Program-made: the position numbers and the translations under genes
From: Eubacteriales Family XIII. Incertae Sedis bacterium
GTDB lineage: Bacteria > Bacillota > Clostridia > Peptostreptococcales > Anaerovoracaceae
DNA length: 32,383 nt
Direction: 5' to 3'
Assembly (NCBI GenBank): GCA_031272485.1
Contig: JAISTV010000011.1
Location: 1 to 32,383 of the forward strand
The notes under the pieces: generated by a model
What the model saw: the letters and a program-made list of their open reading frames with translations, nothing else
The model's database searches: none
Told to the model about the DNA's origin: nothing
Shown: one piece after another, positions 16,272 to 23,901 of the stretch
Layout: each line of letters starts with the position of its first letter
Numbering within the stretch: the stretch's first letter is position 1

Positions 16272-18113
16272 ATGACGGGAACGTTTATTCGGCTTTTGCC
16301 GAAACAGATCGCGGATAAGATAGCGGCGGGCGAGGTTATTACCGGGCCCTCGGCGGTGGTCAAGGAGCTCGTGGAAAACGCTCTGGACGCCGGCGCGCGG
16401 CAGATTTCCGTGGAGATTTCACACGGCGGAAAGACCCTCATTCGCGTTACGGACGACGGCTGCGGGATAGCGGCAGAAGAGGTGACGCTGGCGCTTACGC
16501 CGCACGCCACGAGCAAACTGCGCACCGAGGAGGACCTGCTTAATATTCAGACGCTGGGATTTCGCGGCGAGGCGCTGGCGAGCATAGCGGCGGTCTCGGA
16601 AATGACGCTGGCTACCAAGACGGCGGACGCGCAGGCGGGCGTCCGCACAGTGATTTCCGGCGGCGAGGTTCTGGAGAGCAAGCCGGCCGGGCTGCCGGAC
16701 GGGACGGATATCCAGGTGCGGAACCTGTTCTTCAACACGCCGGCGCGGCAGAAGTTTCTGGCCACGGACCGGGCGGAGGCCACGCGCGTAGTGGACCTGG
16801 TTTCGCGCGCGGCGGTGGCGTTTCCGGATGTGCGCTTTCGCATGGTTTCCAACGGTAGCGTGCTGTTTGCGAGCCCGGGGAAGGGCGGCGCGCACCGCGC
16901 CATCCTCACGGTTTTCGGTCCCGGCGTGGGTGACGGCCTGCTGGAGGTGAACGCCGTGGCGGAGGGTATGTCGCTCAGCGCGTTTGTCTCCGGCATGAGT
17001 AGCAGCCGCAAGAGCAAGCGGGCGCAGACGTTCTTCGTGAACGGACGCTACGTGAAGGACAAGGTTATCTCGGACGCGGTGCGCGAGGCGTACGCGGACC
17101 TGCTTCCGGAAGGGCGCTACCCGGTGGCGTATCTGTTTCTGGAGATTAACCCGGCGGCCGTGGACGTAAACGTGCACCCTGCCAAGTCGGAAATACGGTT
17201 TCTGGAGCCCTCTGCAGTCAAGGCTTTCCTGCTTTCGTCGCTGCGCTCGGCGCTCTCGTCGGGCGAGGCTCTGCCGCAGCTGGCGATTCCGGGGTCCCGG
17301 CGGGCGCAGAAACTCAAGAGAGAAGAACACGCATTCTACTCCATGAAAGAAACGGAAACAGATGTTTACGATGCCGGCCCTGCTCCGGAAAAAACCGCAC
17401 ACGGCGAGGCGGAAAAAGTAGACATAAGAACATTATGGTCAAGCAAAGAGGGCGCCCCGGCGGCAACGTCCGCGAAAAAAGACCGCGTCAGTTCAGGCAG
17501 TGCGCCACCGGAAAGCCCGGATACCGCCCCCGTAAGCCTGGCGCCAAATTCTCTGCGATACCTGACCTCGGTCTTTGCGACTTATTTGATAGCCGAGGAC
17601 GGGGAAAGCGTGTACCTCATAGACCAGCACGCCGCGCACGAGCGGATTCATTATGAGAAATTCCTCGCCGAGGTCAAGGCAAAGCGGCACATAACCCAGC
17701 AGCTTCTGACCCCTTACATCCTGCAGCTCCCGCCAGCCATGCGGGCGGATACGGAGAACTGGGCGGATCTTATCTGTTCTCTCGGGTTTGAGGCGGAACC
17801 ATTCGGCGGCGCGTCGGTGCGCGTCAGGGCCGTCCCGGCGTTTATCCGGCTCGAAGAAGCCACTGCCTTCCTACAGGACATTGTCACCGAAAGCGGCACC
17901 AAGCTGCCCATAGGGGACCGGGCGCTGGCGCGGCTTATTTCCGCCGCGTGCCGGGCATCCGTTAAGGCGAACGACGTGCTTGCGCCGGCGGAGGCGGAGG
18001 CACTGCTCTCGCAGCTCATGGCCTGCGAGAACCCGCGTACGTGCCCGCACGGGCGGCCGGTGTTCGTGCAGCTCAAGAAGGGCGACCTGGAGCGGATGTT
18101 CGGGCGATCATGA
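16272..18113 (+). CDS. mutL: DNA mismatch repair protein MutL (endonuclease type)
   Basis: The 613-residue protein has the GHKL ATPase domain at the N-terminus (KIAAGEVI, VKELVENALDAGA, TDDGCGI, HATSKL, LGFRGEALASIAAV). A charged, low-complexity linker of about 100 residues follows (about 340-420), then the dimerisation/endonuclease domain. That domain contains DQHAAHERIHYE (451-462), the DQHA(X)2E(X)4E metal motif, as well as ACRASVKANDVL and CPHGRP (591-596). These motifs mark MutL proteins that nick DNA themselves, as expected for a bacterium that lacks MutH. The last bases overlap the miaA start (ATGA). Confidence 0.97.
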   Translation: MTGTFIRLLPKQIADKIAAGEVITGPSAVVKELVENALDAGARQISVEISHGGKTLIRVTDDGCGIAAEEVTLALTPHATSKLRTEEDLLNIQTLGFRGEALASIAAVSEMTLATKTADAQAGVRTVISGGEVLESKPAGLPDGTDIQVRNLFFNTPARQKFLATDRAEATRVVDLVSRAAVAFPDVRFRMVSNGSVLFASPGKGGAHRAILTVFGPGVGDGLLEVNAVAEGMSLSAFVSGMSSSRKSKRAQTFFVNGRYVKDKVISDAVREAYADLLPEGRYPVAYLFLEINPAAVDVNVHPAKSEIRFLEPSAVKAFLLSSLRSALSSGEALPQLAIPGSRRAQKLKREEHAFYSMKETETDVYDAGPAPEKTAHGEAEKVDIRTLWSSKEGAPAATSAKKDRVSSGSAPPESPDTAPVSLAPNSLRYLTSVFATYLIAEDGESVYLIDQHAAHERIHYEKFLAEVKAKRHITQQLLTPYILQLPPAMRADTENWADLICSLGFEAEPFGGASVRVRAVPAFIRLEEATAFLQDIVTESGTKLPIGDRALARLISAACRASVKANDVLAPAEAEALLSQLMACENPRTCPHGRPVFVQLKKGDLERMFGRS

Positions 18114-18988
18114 ACAGCATTCTGGTGATCGGGCCCACGGCGGTCGGGAAGACAGCGTTTGCCATGGAACTGGCGGAGAAGCACGGCGGCGAGATTCTCT
18201 CGGCGGACAGCATGCAGATTTACAAGGGGCTTTCCATCGGGACGGCCAAGCCCACGGCGGACGAGCAGCGGCGCGTGCGGCACCATTTGATTGACCTTGT
18301 TGAGCCGGAGGAGGCTTTTTCCGTGGCGGAATACCGCAGGCTTGCGGCGGCGGCGCTTAAGGATATGTGGGCGCGCGGGAAACTGCCAATCATCTGCGGC
18401 GGCACAGGGCTCTACGTGCACAGCCTGCTCTACGAGATGGACTTTTCGGGGTCCGGGGAAGACGGCGCGCGGCGGGCGCGGTACATGCAGATGGCAGAAA
18501 AAGAGGGCGCCGGGGCCCTGCACGCGCAGCTTGCCGCGCTGGATCCGGCGGCGGCTGAGCGCATTCATCCGAACAACGTGAAGCGGGTCGTGCGCGCGCT
18601 CGAGCGCATAGAAACCGGCGTGGAAACGGACGGTCTGCGGCCCTTCGATAACGCCTGGAAACGTTCGGACTTGCTCGACCCGAAGATTTACTACCTCGTG
18701 CGCGAGCGGGCGCAGCTCTATGCCCGTATAGACGCCCGCGTGGACGCGCTCATGGAGGCAGGCCTTCTCGGCGAAGTGCGCGGGCTGAAAGATAAGGGCC
18801 TGGGCACAGAGAAAATTGCCATGCTCGGCATAGGTTACAAGGAACTGCTCGGGTATTTAGACGGTGAGTACGACATGGCCGAGGCGGTCCGCCTGATAAA
18901 GCGCAACACCCGCCGCTACGCCAAGCGCCAAATGACGTGGTTCAGCCGCTACCCCCAGGCCGAACAGGTAGACCTCACCGGGAGATAG
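18110..18988 (+). CDS. miaA: tRNA dimethylallyltransferase MiaA
   Basis: The 292-residue enzyme adds a dimethylallyl group to A37 of tRNAs reading UNN codons. It has the P-loop GPTAVGKT (residues 8-15), DSMQIYKGLSIGTAKP, GGTGLYVHSLLY and the C-terminal TRRYAKRQMTWFSR. ATG at 18110 is the right start; upstream in-frame codons lie deep inside mutL. It uses the isoprenoid product made by the pathway of dxs and ispA upstream. hfq, a frequent neighbour of miaA, does not follow. Confidence 0.95.
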   Translation: MNSILVIGPTAVGKTAFAMELAEKHGGEILSADSMQIYKGLSIGTAKPTADEQRRVRHHLIDLVEPEEAFSVAEYRRLAAAALKDMWARGKLPIICGGTGLYVHSLLYEMDFSGSGEDGARRARYMQMAEKEGAGALHAQLAALDPAAAERIHPNNVKRVVRALERIETGVETDGLRPFDNAWKRSDLLDPKIYYLVRERAQLYARIDARVDALMEAGLLGEVRGLKDKGLGTEKIAMLGIGYKELLGYLDGEYDMAEAVRLIKRNTRRYAKRQMTWFSRYPQAEQVDLTGR

Positions 18989-19017
18989 CGGGCGTTATAG
19001 AACGCTCGAAAATTATC

Positions 19018-19046
19018 TTGAAATTCTAAAAGTAATATGTTAATAT
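19018..19046 (+). promoter_or_regulatory. Promoter of the 25-residue peptide gene
   Basis: TTGAAA (19018-19023), a 17-base spacer and TAATAT (19041-19046) give a strong-looking vegetative promoter in an AT-rich patch after miaA. Transcription would start near 19053, at the first arm of the 12-bp inverted repeat. Confidence 0.75.
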
Positions 19047-19100
19047 TTACCTACGGGTCGCTGTGTGCGGACACTTCCGGAAACGGAAAGGAGAAGCGCT

Positions 19101-19178
19101 ATGGTGACAGTAGACATAACGTTAGACGTTATTGCCTGGCTCGCTTTGGTGCTGCTTCTTAGTCACAAAAAGAAGTAG
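19101..19178 (+). CDS. 25-residue hydrophobic peptide, candidate type I toxin
   Basis: ATG at 19101 opens a 25-codon frame ending in TAG. A very good Shine-Dalgarno (AAAGGAG, seven bases before the ATG) and its own promoter argue that it is expressed. The peptide has a short N-terminus with two aspartates (Asp5, Asp9), a hydrophobic core VIAWLALVLLL (residues 10-20) and a basic tail SHKKK. Small hydrophobic peptides with lysine-rich tails are typical type I toxins of Firmicutes (TxpA, BsrG and Fst types), though the 11-residue core is shorter than a normal membrane span. A small hairpin, TTCCG-GAAA-CGGAA (19075-19088), stands directly before the Shine-Dalgarno and could affect translation. 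A convergent antisense promoter downstream supports the toxin reading. I do not recognise a specific family; alternatively it could be a harmless small membrane peptide. Confidence 0.65.
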   Translation: MVTVDITLDVIAWLALVLLLSHKKK

Positions 19179-19200
19179 TACCGCATAAGTATTGCGGTAC
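19167..19200 (-). terminator. Intrinsic terminator of the antisense RNA
   Basis: Arms GTACCGCA and TGCGGTAC (19178-19185 and 19193-19200) pair perfectly over a seven-base loop. On the minus strand the stem is followed by TACTTCTTTTT, a usable T-tract. On the plus strand the following ACTTTACG is a poorer tract, so it may act in both directions but better on the minus strand. Confidence 0.65.
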
Positions 19201-19267
19201 ACTTTACGAATACTATACACAATAGTTTCTGTGAGGTGTTCGCCGCTGACAACAGCGACCCGTCACT
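19167..19267 (-). ncRNA. Candidate antisense RNA (type I antitoxin)
   Basis: A perfect minus-strand promoter (19302-19274) would start an RNA near 19267. About 100 bases later there is an intrinsic terminator. The RNA has a short 5' hairpin (CGCTG-TTGT-CAGCG, 19257-19244) and no convincing reading frame. Its 3' part is complementary to the last codons, stop and 3' region of the peptide mRNA. This is the tail-to-tail overlap seen in TxpA/RatA and BsrG/SR4. The ends are inferred from promoter and terminator positions only. Confidence 0.6.
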
Positions 19268-19273
19268 ATTGAA

Positions 19274-19302
19274 ATTATACATACGCAGCGTATGAATGTC
19301 AA
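19274..19302 (-). promoter_or_regulatory. Consensus promoter with operator-like palindrome, antisense RNA
   Basis: TTGACA (19302-19297), exactly 17 bases and TATAAT (19279-19274) match the vegetative consensus at all twelve positions. The spacer contains the palindrome CATACGC-A-GCGTATG (19280-19294). A protein binding there would block the promoter. A further CATACGC half-site lies at 19347-19353, 26 bases before the recombinase start. Confidence 0.85.
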
Positions 19303-19378
19303 TGCGGGTTCTAACGAAATGACCTTCTGATATAGAAATGAAATGGCATACGCCCTTGTTTTTCGTTAAAATAGAGGT

Positions 19379-20482
19379 GTGAGTGAGATACGGATACACA
19401 ACAAGAGCGATAAGCCCGGGAATATTCTGCGCAAGGAAGTTCTTTTGGAGGAGCAGTGTGAGGCGCTGCAGAAGGAGCTTCCGCGGTTTCTGCGCGGGTT
19501 TTTCAGTTACCTGAAAGGGAACGTGCTGCCCATGTCGCGGCTGGCGTACCTTAGGGACATCCGGTTTTTCCTCCGCTACCTGATAGACGAGACGGATCTT
19601 ACGGACGCGAAGGAGCCTTTGGAGATAAAGAGCGCTGAGCTTGCGGCCGTCACGGCGCCGGATGTGAATCTCTTTCTGGAGTATTGCCGCAAGTACCGGA
19701 TTGAAACGGAGGCCGGCGTCCATATTTACAGTAACGACAACAAGTCATTGGCGAGGAAGCGCTCGTCTCTTTCTGTGCTGTTCAAGTACCTGTACCGGGA
19801 CGGGCTGATTGAGAAGAACATCACGGACGGGTTCGACCCGATCCGGCTGCCCAAGGCGGGCGACAAGGAAATCAAGGCGCTGCAGGACGACGAGGTCATG
19901 CTCATGCTGGACGCGGTGAGCAAGGGCGAGGGTCTTTCGCCCAAGGAGAAGCAATTCTGGCAGAAGACGCGCTACCGCGACAAGGCCATTCTGGTGCTGT
20001 TCGTCACGTACGGGCTCCGGATTTCGGAGCTGCGGGAGCTGAACCTCTCGTCGTTCAACTTCCACCGCGGCGAATTTAAGATTTACCGCAAGCGGGGCAA
20101 GGAGACCAGCATGCCGCTGAACAAGTCGGCGGTCAAGGTGCTGCGCGAGTACATAGAGCTTGAGCGGGGCGAGGGGCACGAGGAGGACGCGCTGTTCCTG
20201 TCGCTGCGCGGCACGCGCATGACGGAGCGGCAGATTCGCGAGATGGTCAAGAAGTACACAGCCATAGCGCTGGGCACGGGGCGCCGGGAGGGCTACAGCC
20301 CCCACAAGCTGCGCGCCACGACGGCCACCTCGCTCATAGAGCGCGGCAACTCCATCTACGACGTGCAGGAGCTCTTGAATCACGACAACATAACGACCAC
20401 GCAGCTTTACGCGGCGCACCGGAAGAACGCGCGGCGGGAGCTTATTCGGGACATGGAATGGGAGACGGAATTTGAGCGGTAG
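19379..20482 (+). CDS. Tyrosine recombinase of the XerC/XerD type
   Basis: The 367-residue protein has an N-terminal SAM-like core-binding domain (about 25-145) and a C-terminal catalytic domain. All active-site residues are in place: Arg214 (GLRISEL), Lys241 (KRGKETSMPL), His309 and Arg312 (HKLR), His335 (LLNHDN) and Tyr344 (TTTQLYAAH). These enzymes cut and rejoin DNA through a 3'-phosphotyrosine link. The spacing is Xer-like, and no phage or transposon genes adjoin, so a chromosomal role such as dimer resolution is plausible. An integron- or element-associated role is not excluded. The GTG start has no properly spaced Shine-Dalgarno (GAGG lies only two bases away). A TAAAAT at 19367-19372 would start transcription almost at the GTG, giving a leaderless mRNA. 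The next gene begins one base after the stop. Confidence 0.88.
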   Translation: MSEIRIHNKSDKPGNILRKEVLLEEQCEALQKELPRFLRGFFSYLKGNVLPMSRLAYLRDIRFFLRYLIDETDLTDAKEPLEIKSAELAAVTAPDVNLFLEYCRKYRIETEAGVHIYSNDNKSLARKRSSLSVLFKYLYRDGLIEKNITDGFDPIRLPKAGDKEIKALQDDEVMLMLDAVSKGEGLSPKEKQFWQKTRYRDKAILVLFVTYGLRISELRELNLSSFNFHRGEFKIYRKRGKETSMPLNKSAVKVLREYIELERGEGHEEDALFLSLRGTRMTERQIREMVKKYTAIALGTGRREGYSPHKLRATTATSLIERGNSIYDVQELLNHDNITTTQLYAAHRKNARRELIRDMEWETEFER

Positions 20483-20483
20483 G

Positions 20484-21779
20484 ATGGATCTTGGGCAATA
20501 TCTCACGCAGGCTTACGGAATCGACGAACGGCTGGTTCGCCGCGCCGGGGCGGCCGAGGCGGCAGTGCGACCTGCTTTTGCAGCCATAGAGGAGACGGCG
20601 GCCGTAAACCAGATGCGGGTTCTCAAGGCGTTTCAGGACTGCCGGGTGGCGGAAGGGCACTTTAACTGGGCCACGGGGTACGGATATAACGACGCGGGGC
20701 GCGAAGTTACGGAACGGGTGTTCGCGGCTGTTTTCGGGGCGGAGGAGGCGCTGGTCCGCACGCAGATTGTGAACGGCACGCACGCGCTTTCCCTGTGTTT
20801 TACGGGGCTGCTGCGGCCGGGCGACGAGGTGGTTTACTGCTCGGGTGCGCCTTATGACACGCTGAAATCCACGTTCGGGGCGGAGGCGGATTTCGCCGGG
20901 AAGGGCGGTCTGGATGAGTTCGGCGTGGTTTACAAGCAGGTAGACCTTCTGCCGGATGGCGGGATAGACCTTCCGGGCATCCGCGCGACGGTTACGCCCA
21001 ACACGAAGATAGCGGCGATTCAGCGGGCTACGGGCTACGAGGAGCGCGCGGCCATTACATTGGCGCAGATAGAAGAGTGGGCGGCGTTCGTGCACGGGCT
21101 GGATGCGGACATAGTTTGCATGACGGACAACTGCTACGGGGAGTTTCTGGAGACGGAGGAGCCCACGCAGCGGGGCGTGGACCTTATGGCGGGGTCGCTG
21201 ATTAAGAACCCGGGCGGCGGGTTGGCGCTGTCGGGCGGATACGTGGCGGGCAGGGCGGACCTGGTAGGGCGAATCGCGCAGCGGCTCACTTGCCCCGGGA
21301 TAGGCGGAGAGTGCGGGCTCACGTTCGGGCAGACGCGCAGCGTGCTGCAGGGGCTGTTTCTGGCGCCCTCGGTCACGGCGGCGGCGCTTAAGGGCGCGGT
21401 GTTCTGCGCCCGTTTTTTCGAGGATCTGGGTTTCCATGTGGCGCCGGCTTGGGACGCGGCGCGCAGCGATATTATAGAGACCATCCGGCTGGGGTCGGCG
21501 GAGGCGCTCGTGGCTTTCTGCGAGGGCGTGCAGGCGGCGGCACCGGTGGACAGCTTCGTGCGGCCGGAGCCGTGGGATATGCCCGGCTACGCGGATCCGG
21601 TAATCATGGCGGCCGGGGCCTTCGTGCAGGGCTCTTCCATAGAGCTTTCCGCGGACGGGCCGCTCCGGGAGCCTTATAACGTGTATTTTCAAGGGGGTCT
21701 CACATACGAATATTCCCGGATGGGCGCGCTCATGGCGGCCCAGAGCATGCTTGCGAAAGGACTTTTGACGGATTTATGA
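20484..21779 (+). CDS. Methionine gamma-lyase family PLP enzyme (aluminium-resistance type)
   Basis: The 431-residue protein belongs to the PLP-dependent family often annotated as aluminium resistance protein or methionine gamma-lyase family. Conserved parts include FNWATGYGYNDAGRE, VNGTHALSLCFTGLLRPGDE and the PLP-lysine block GSLIKNPGGGLALSGGYVAG (Lys241). The true substrate of this family is not firmly established, although a carbon-sulfur lyase activity on sulfur amino acids is usually assumed. ATG at 20484 is chosen over a TTG twelve bases earlier. The gene sits close to miaA in many Clostridia, so the position is conserved. It overlaps the next gene by four bases. Confidence 0.88.
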   Translation: MDLGQYLTQAYGIDERLVRRAGAAEAAVRPAFAAIEETAAVNQMRVLKAFQDCRVAEGHFNWATGYGYNDAGREVTERVFAAVFGAEEALVRTQIVNGTHALSLCFTGLLRPGDEVVYCSGAPYDTLKSTFGAEADFAGKGGLDEFGVVYKQVDLLPDGGIDLPGIRATVTPNTKIAAIQRATGYEERAAITLAQIEEWAAFVHGLDADIVCMTDNCYGEFLETEEPTQRGVDLMAGSLIKNPGGGLALSGGYVAGRADLVGRIAQRLTCPGIGGECGLTFGQTRSVLQGLFLAPSVTAAALKGAVFCARFFEDLGFHVAPAWDAARSDIIETIRLGSAEALVAFCEGVQAAAPVDSFVRPEPWDMPGYADPVIMAAGAFVQGSSIELSADGPLREPYNVYFQGGLTYEYSRMGALMAAQSMLAKGLLTDL

Positions 21780-22510
21780 TGCTGCATGGCGAAAAAGCGA
21801 AGAAGACATTTAAGACATTGCTGGCGGTGCTCAAGTTCGCGCTGCTGATCGGGATTGTGGTAGGTGTGCCGCTTCTCATCTGGCTGCGGAATCCGGACAT
21901 AATCCACAAGGTGGATTCCATAGAAAAGGTGAACGCGTTCCTCGACGAATACCAGGGGAAGGCGGCGCTGGTCTACATAGTCCTGCAGATTGCGCAGGTG
22001 ATTATCTCCATCATACCGGGGCAGCCCATACAGTTCGCCGCTGGGTATGCGTTCAGCTTTTTCCTGGGATTTCTGCTTTCGATTATCGGCATAGCCATAG
22101 GTACGGTGCTCACGTTCTACCTCGGTCGCCTGTTGGGCAAGGACATGATCTACCTCATCTTCGGGGAGAAACGGCTGGAGCGGTTTATCAAGGCGCTGGG
22201 TTCCAAGAAGGGCCTGCTGATTATTTTTCTCATCTACCTGTTCCCGGGCATCCCCAAGGATTTGTTCGCGTACGCGGCCGGCATATCCAAAATGCGCTGC
22301 CTGCCGTTTCTGGGCATCAGCATGGTGGCGCGCACGCCTGCGTTGCTGTGCAGCATAGCCATAGGCATGATGGTCCGCAGCGGCAGCTACGTGGGGATAA
22401 TCATCGTGGCGGTGGTGGTGCTGGCGGCGGCAGCGGTCTCGCTCGTGAACCGCAAACGCTTTCTGGCGTGGATTGACCGGCAGTACGAAGTGCGCGGCCT
22501 CAAGGGGTAG
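21776..22510 (+). CDS. TVP38/TMEM64 family membrane protein
   Basis: The 244-residue integral membrane protein has a first helix at about residues 16-38, the family core GQPIQFAAGYAFSFFLGFLL, then LSIIGIAIGTVLTFYLGRLLG, and further helices near 145-162 and 200-228. The glycine- and proline-rich LYLFPGIPKDL motif is the second half of the SNARE-associated (DedA-like VTT) fold. Homologues are implicated in lipid flipping across membranes; a precise function here is unknown. It starts within the stop of the PLP enzyme gene (ATGATG), so the two are co-translated. Confidence 0.88.
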   Translation: MMLHGEKAKKTFKTLLAVLKFALLIGIVVGVPLLIWLRNPDIIHKVDSIEKVNAFLDEYQGKAALVYIVLQIAQVIISIIPGQPIQFAAGYAFSFFLGFLLSIIGIAIGTVLTFYLGRLLGKDMIYLIFGEKRLERFIKALGSKKGLLIIFLIYLFPGIPKDLFAYAAGISKMRCLPFLGISMVARTPALLCSIAIGMMVRSGSYVGIIIVAVVVLAAAAVSLVNRKRFLAWIDRQYEVRGLKG

Positions 22511-22534
22511 CGGGGTGATTCTCGCGCGCGGCTT

Positions 22535-22543
22535 TGTTATAAT
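22535..22543 (+). promoter_or_regulatory. Extended -10 promoter of kal-kce
   Basis: TGTTATAAT (TG one base before TATAAT at 22538-22543) lies in the 58-base gap after the TVP38 gene. No good -35 is visible 17 bases upstream. AAGGTGG then serves as ribosome binding site for the ATG at 22569. Confidence 0.6.
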
Positions 22544-22568
22544 CTGAAGAAAGAAAGGTGGTGCGCGT

Positions 22569-22997
22569 ATGCAGAAAGACACGAATGAATACACGGCCGT
22601 TATCCGCGTGCGGATGAGCGCGGCGGAGGCGCATTACGGCGGCAACCTTGTGGACGGCGCCCGGATGCTGGCGCTGTTCGGCGACGTGGCTACGGAGCTT
22701 CTGATTGCCTGCGACGGCGACGAGGGGCTTTTCTTAACATACGAAAACGTGGCGTTTCGCGCCCCGGTGTACGCCGGCGACTTTATAGAGGCGAGCGGGC
22801 AGATTACGGAGATGGGCAACACCTCCAGGCGGATGCGCTTTCTGGCGAAGAAGGTCATAGCGGCCCGCCCGGACATATCGCCCAGCGCCGCGGACTTCCT
22901 GGAGGAGCCCGTCATTGTCTGCGAGGCGGAGGGCATCTGCGTGGTGCCGGCGGAGCTCAAACGCGTGTTTGGAGGTGGTCTGCGTGGCGAGCGCTGA
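22569..22997 (+). CDS. kal: 3-aminobutyryl-CoA ammonia-lyase
   Basis: The 142-residue hotdog-fold protein carries [32 protein letters not shown] (positions 15-46 read in parts), [16 protein letters not shown] and GNTSRRMRF, which I recognise as the lysine-fermentation enzyme Kal. It removes ammonia from L-3-aminobutyryl-CoA to give crotonyl-CoA, the last dedicated step before the butyrate branch. The neighbouring kce gene makes its substrate, which supports the call strongly. The two genes overlap by 14 bases and share a promoter at 22535-22543. Confidence 0.92.
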   Translation: MQKDTNEYTAVIRVRMSAAEAHYGGNLVDGARMLALFGDVATELLIACDGDEGLFLTYENVAFRAPVYAGDFIEASGQITEMGNTSRRMRFLAKKVIAARPDISPSAADFLEEPVIVCEAEGICVVPAELKRVFGGGLRGER

Positions 22998-23823
22998 GAA
23001 GCTCATCATAACGGCGGCCATCTGCGGCGGCGAGGTGACCCGCGCGCACAACCCGGCGGTGCCTTACACGGTGGAAGAGACCGTCCGGGAGGCAGCATGC
23101 GCTTATCAGGCCGGCGCGTCTATTATCCACCTGCACGTGAGGCAGGATGACGGGACCCCGACAATGGATCTGGAACGCTTTCGGGCGGTAATGGAAGGCA
23201 TACGGGCAGCCAGTCCGGATGTAATCATACTGCCTACGACCGGCGGCACAATAGGCATGACCAACGAGGAGCGCCTGACGCCGACATTGCTGAATCCGGA
23301 GATGGCGTCGCTAAACCCGGGCAGCTGCAATTTTGGCGACGAGGTCTACGCGAACAGCATTCCGGACGTCAAGGTGTTCTGCGAGCGGTTTCTGGAAAGG
23401 GGCATAGTTCCCGAGTGCGAGGTGTTCGACAAGGGTCACATAGACACGACCATAGCGCTGGCGCGGGAGGGGTATATAAAGGAGCCCGTCCATTTTAATA
23501 TCGTGCTGGGCGTGGTGGGCGCGGCGGCGGCAGATGTGCGGACGCTCGCGTTTTTTGTGGACACGCTTCCTCCCGGTTCCACCTGGTGCGCCACCGGCAT
23601 AGGCAGGGCGCAGTTTCCGCTGGCGGCGGCTGCCATACAGATGGGCGGCCACATACGCGTGGGGTTCGAGGATAATGTATATCTGGAGAAGGGCGTCCTG
23701 GCGCCCGGAAACGCGGCGCTGGTGGAGAAAGCCGTGGGGCTTGCAAGAGCGGTGGGGCGCCCTGTCGCCACACCTGCGGAGGCGAGGGAGATTCTGGGGC
23801 TGTCGACCAAAGGAAATCTGTAA
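22984..23823 (+). CDS. kce: 3-keto-5-aminohexanoate cleavage enzyme (BKACE family)
   Basis: The 279-residue TIM-barrel protein cleaves 3-keto-5-aminohexanoate with acetyl-CoA to acetoacetate and 3-aminobutyryl-CoA. [20 protein letters not shown] at the N-terminus, zinc ligands His49 and His51 (IIHLHVR) and Arg225/Glu229 (HIRVGFEDN) fit the characterised Kce enzymes. GTG at 22984 is the start, since GGAGG lies eight bases upstream inside kal and the protein then begins just before the conserved EKLIITAA. The next enzyme, Kal, is encoded immediately upstream. Other members of the BKACE family use other beta-keto acids; the kal neighbour makes the lysine pathway by far the most likely. Confidence 0.93.
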   Translation: MASAEKLIITAAICGGEVTRAHNPAVPYTVEETVREAACAYQAGASIIHLHVRQDDGTPTMDLERFRAVMEGIRAASPDVIILPTTGGTIGMTNEERLTPTLLNPEMASLNPGSCNFGDEVYANSIPDVKVFCERFLERGIVPECEVFDKGHIDTTIALAREGYIKEPVHFNIVLGVVGAAAADVRTLAFFVDTLPPGSTWCATGIGRAQFPLAAAAIQMGGHIRVGFEDNVYLEKGVLAPGNAALVEKAVGLARAVGRPVATPAEAREILGLSTKGNL

Positions 23824-23901
23824 AACCGTTGGAATTTCAATAGATACAGGCCGAAAACGCGAACATAAGATTGCGTTTGATTTACATTTTGCGCGTTCCG
23901 G

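Larger units (their letters stand above)
19053..19263. repeat. 12-bp inverted repeat bracketing the peptide gene
   Basis: ACGGGTCGCTGT at 19053-19064 is repeated as its exact reverse complement at 19252-19263. Each arm lies at the predicted 5' end of one of the two converging transcripts, so both RNAs would begin with nearly the same sequence. Confidence 0.8.

Noticed and set aside
18992-19005. Terminator after miaA (GCGTT-ATAG-AACGC)
   Set aside because: Only five base pairs and no T-tract.
19379-20482. Phage integrase marking a prophage
   Set aside because: No phage genes, attachment-site tRNA or direct repeats are nearby, and the following genes are ordinary chromosomal ones.
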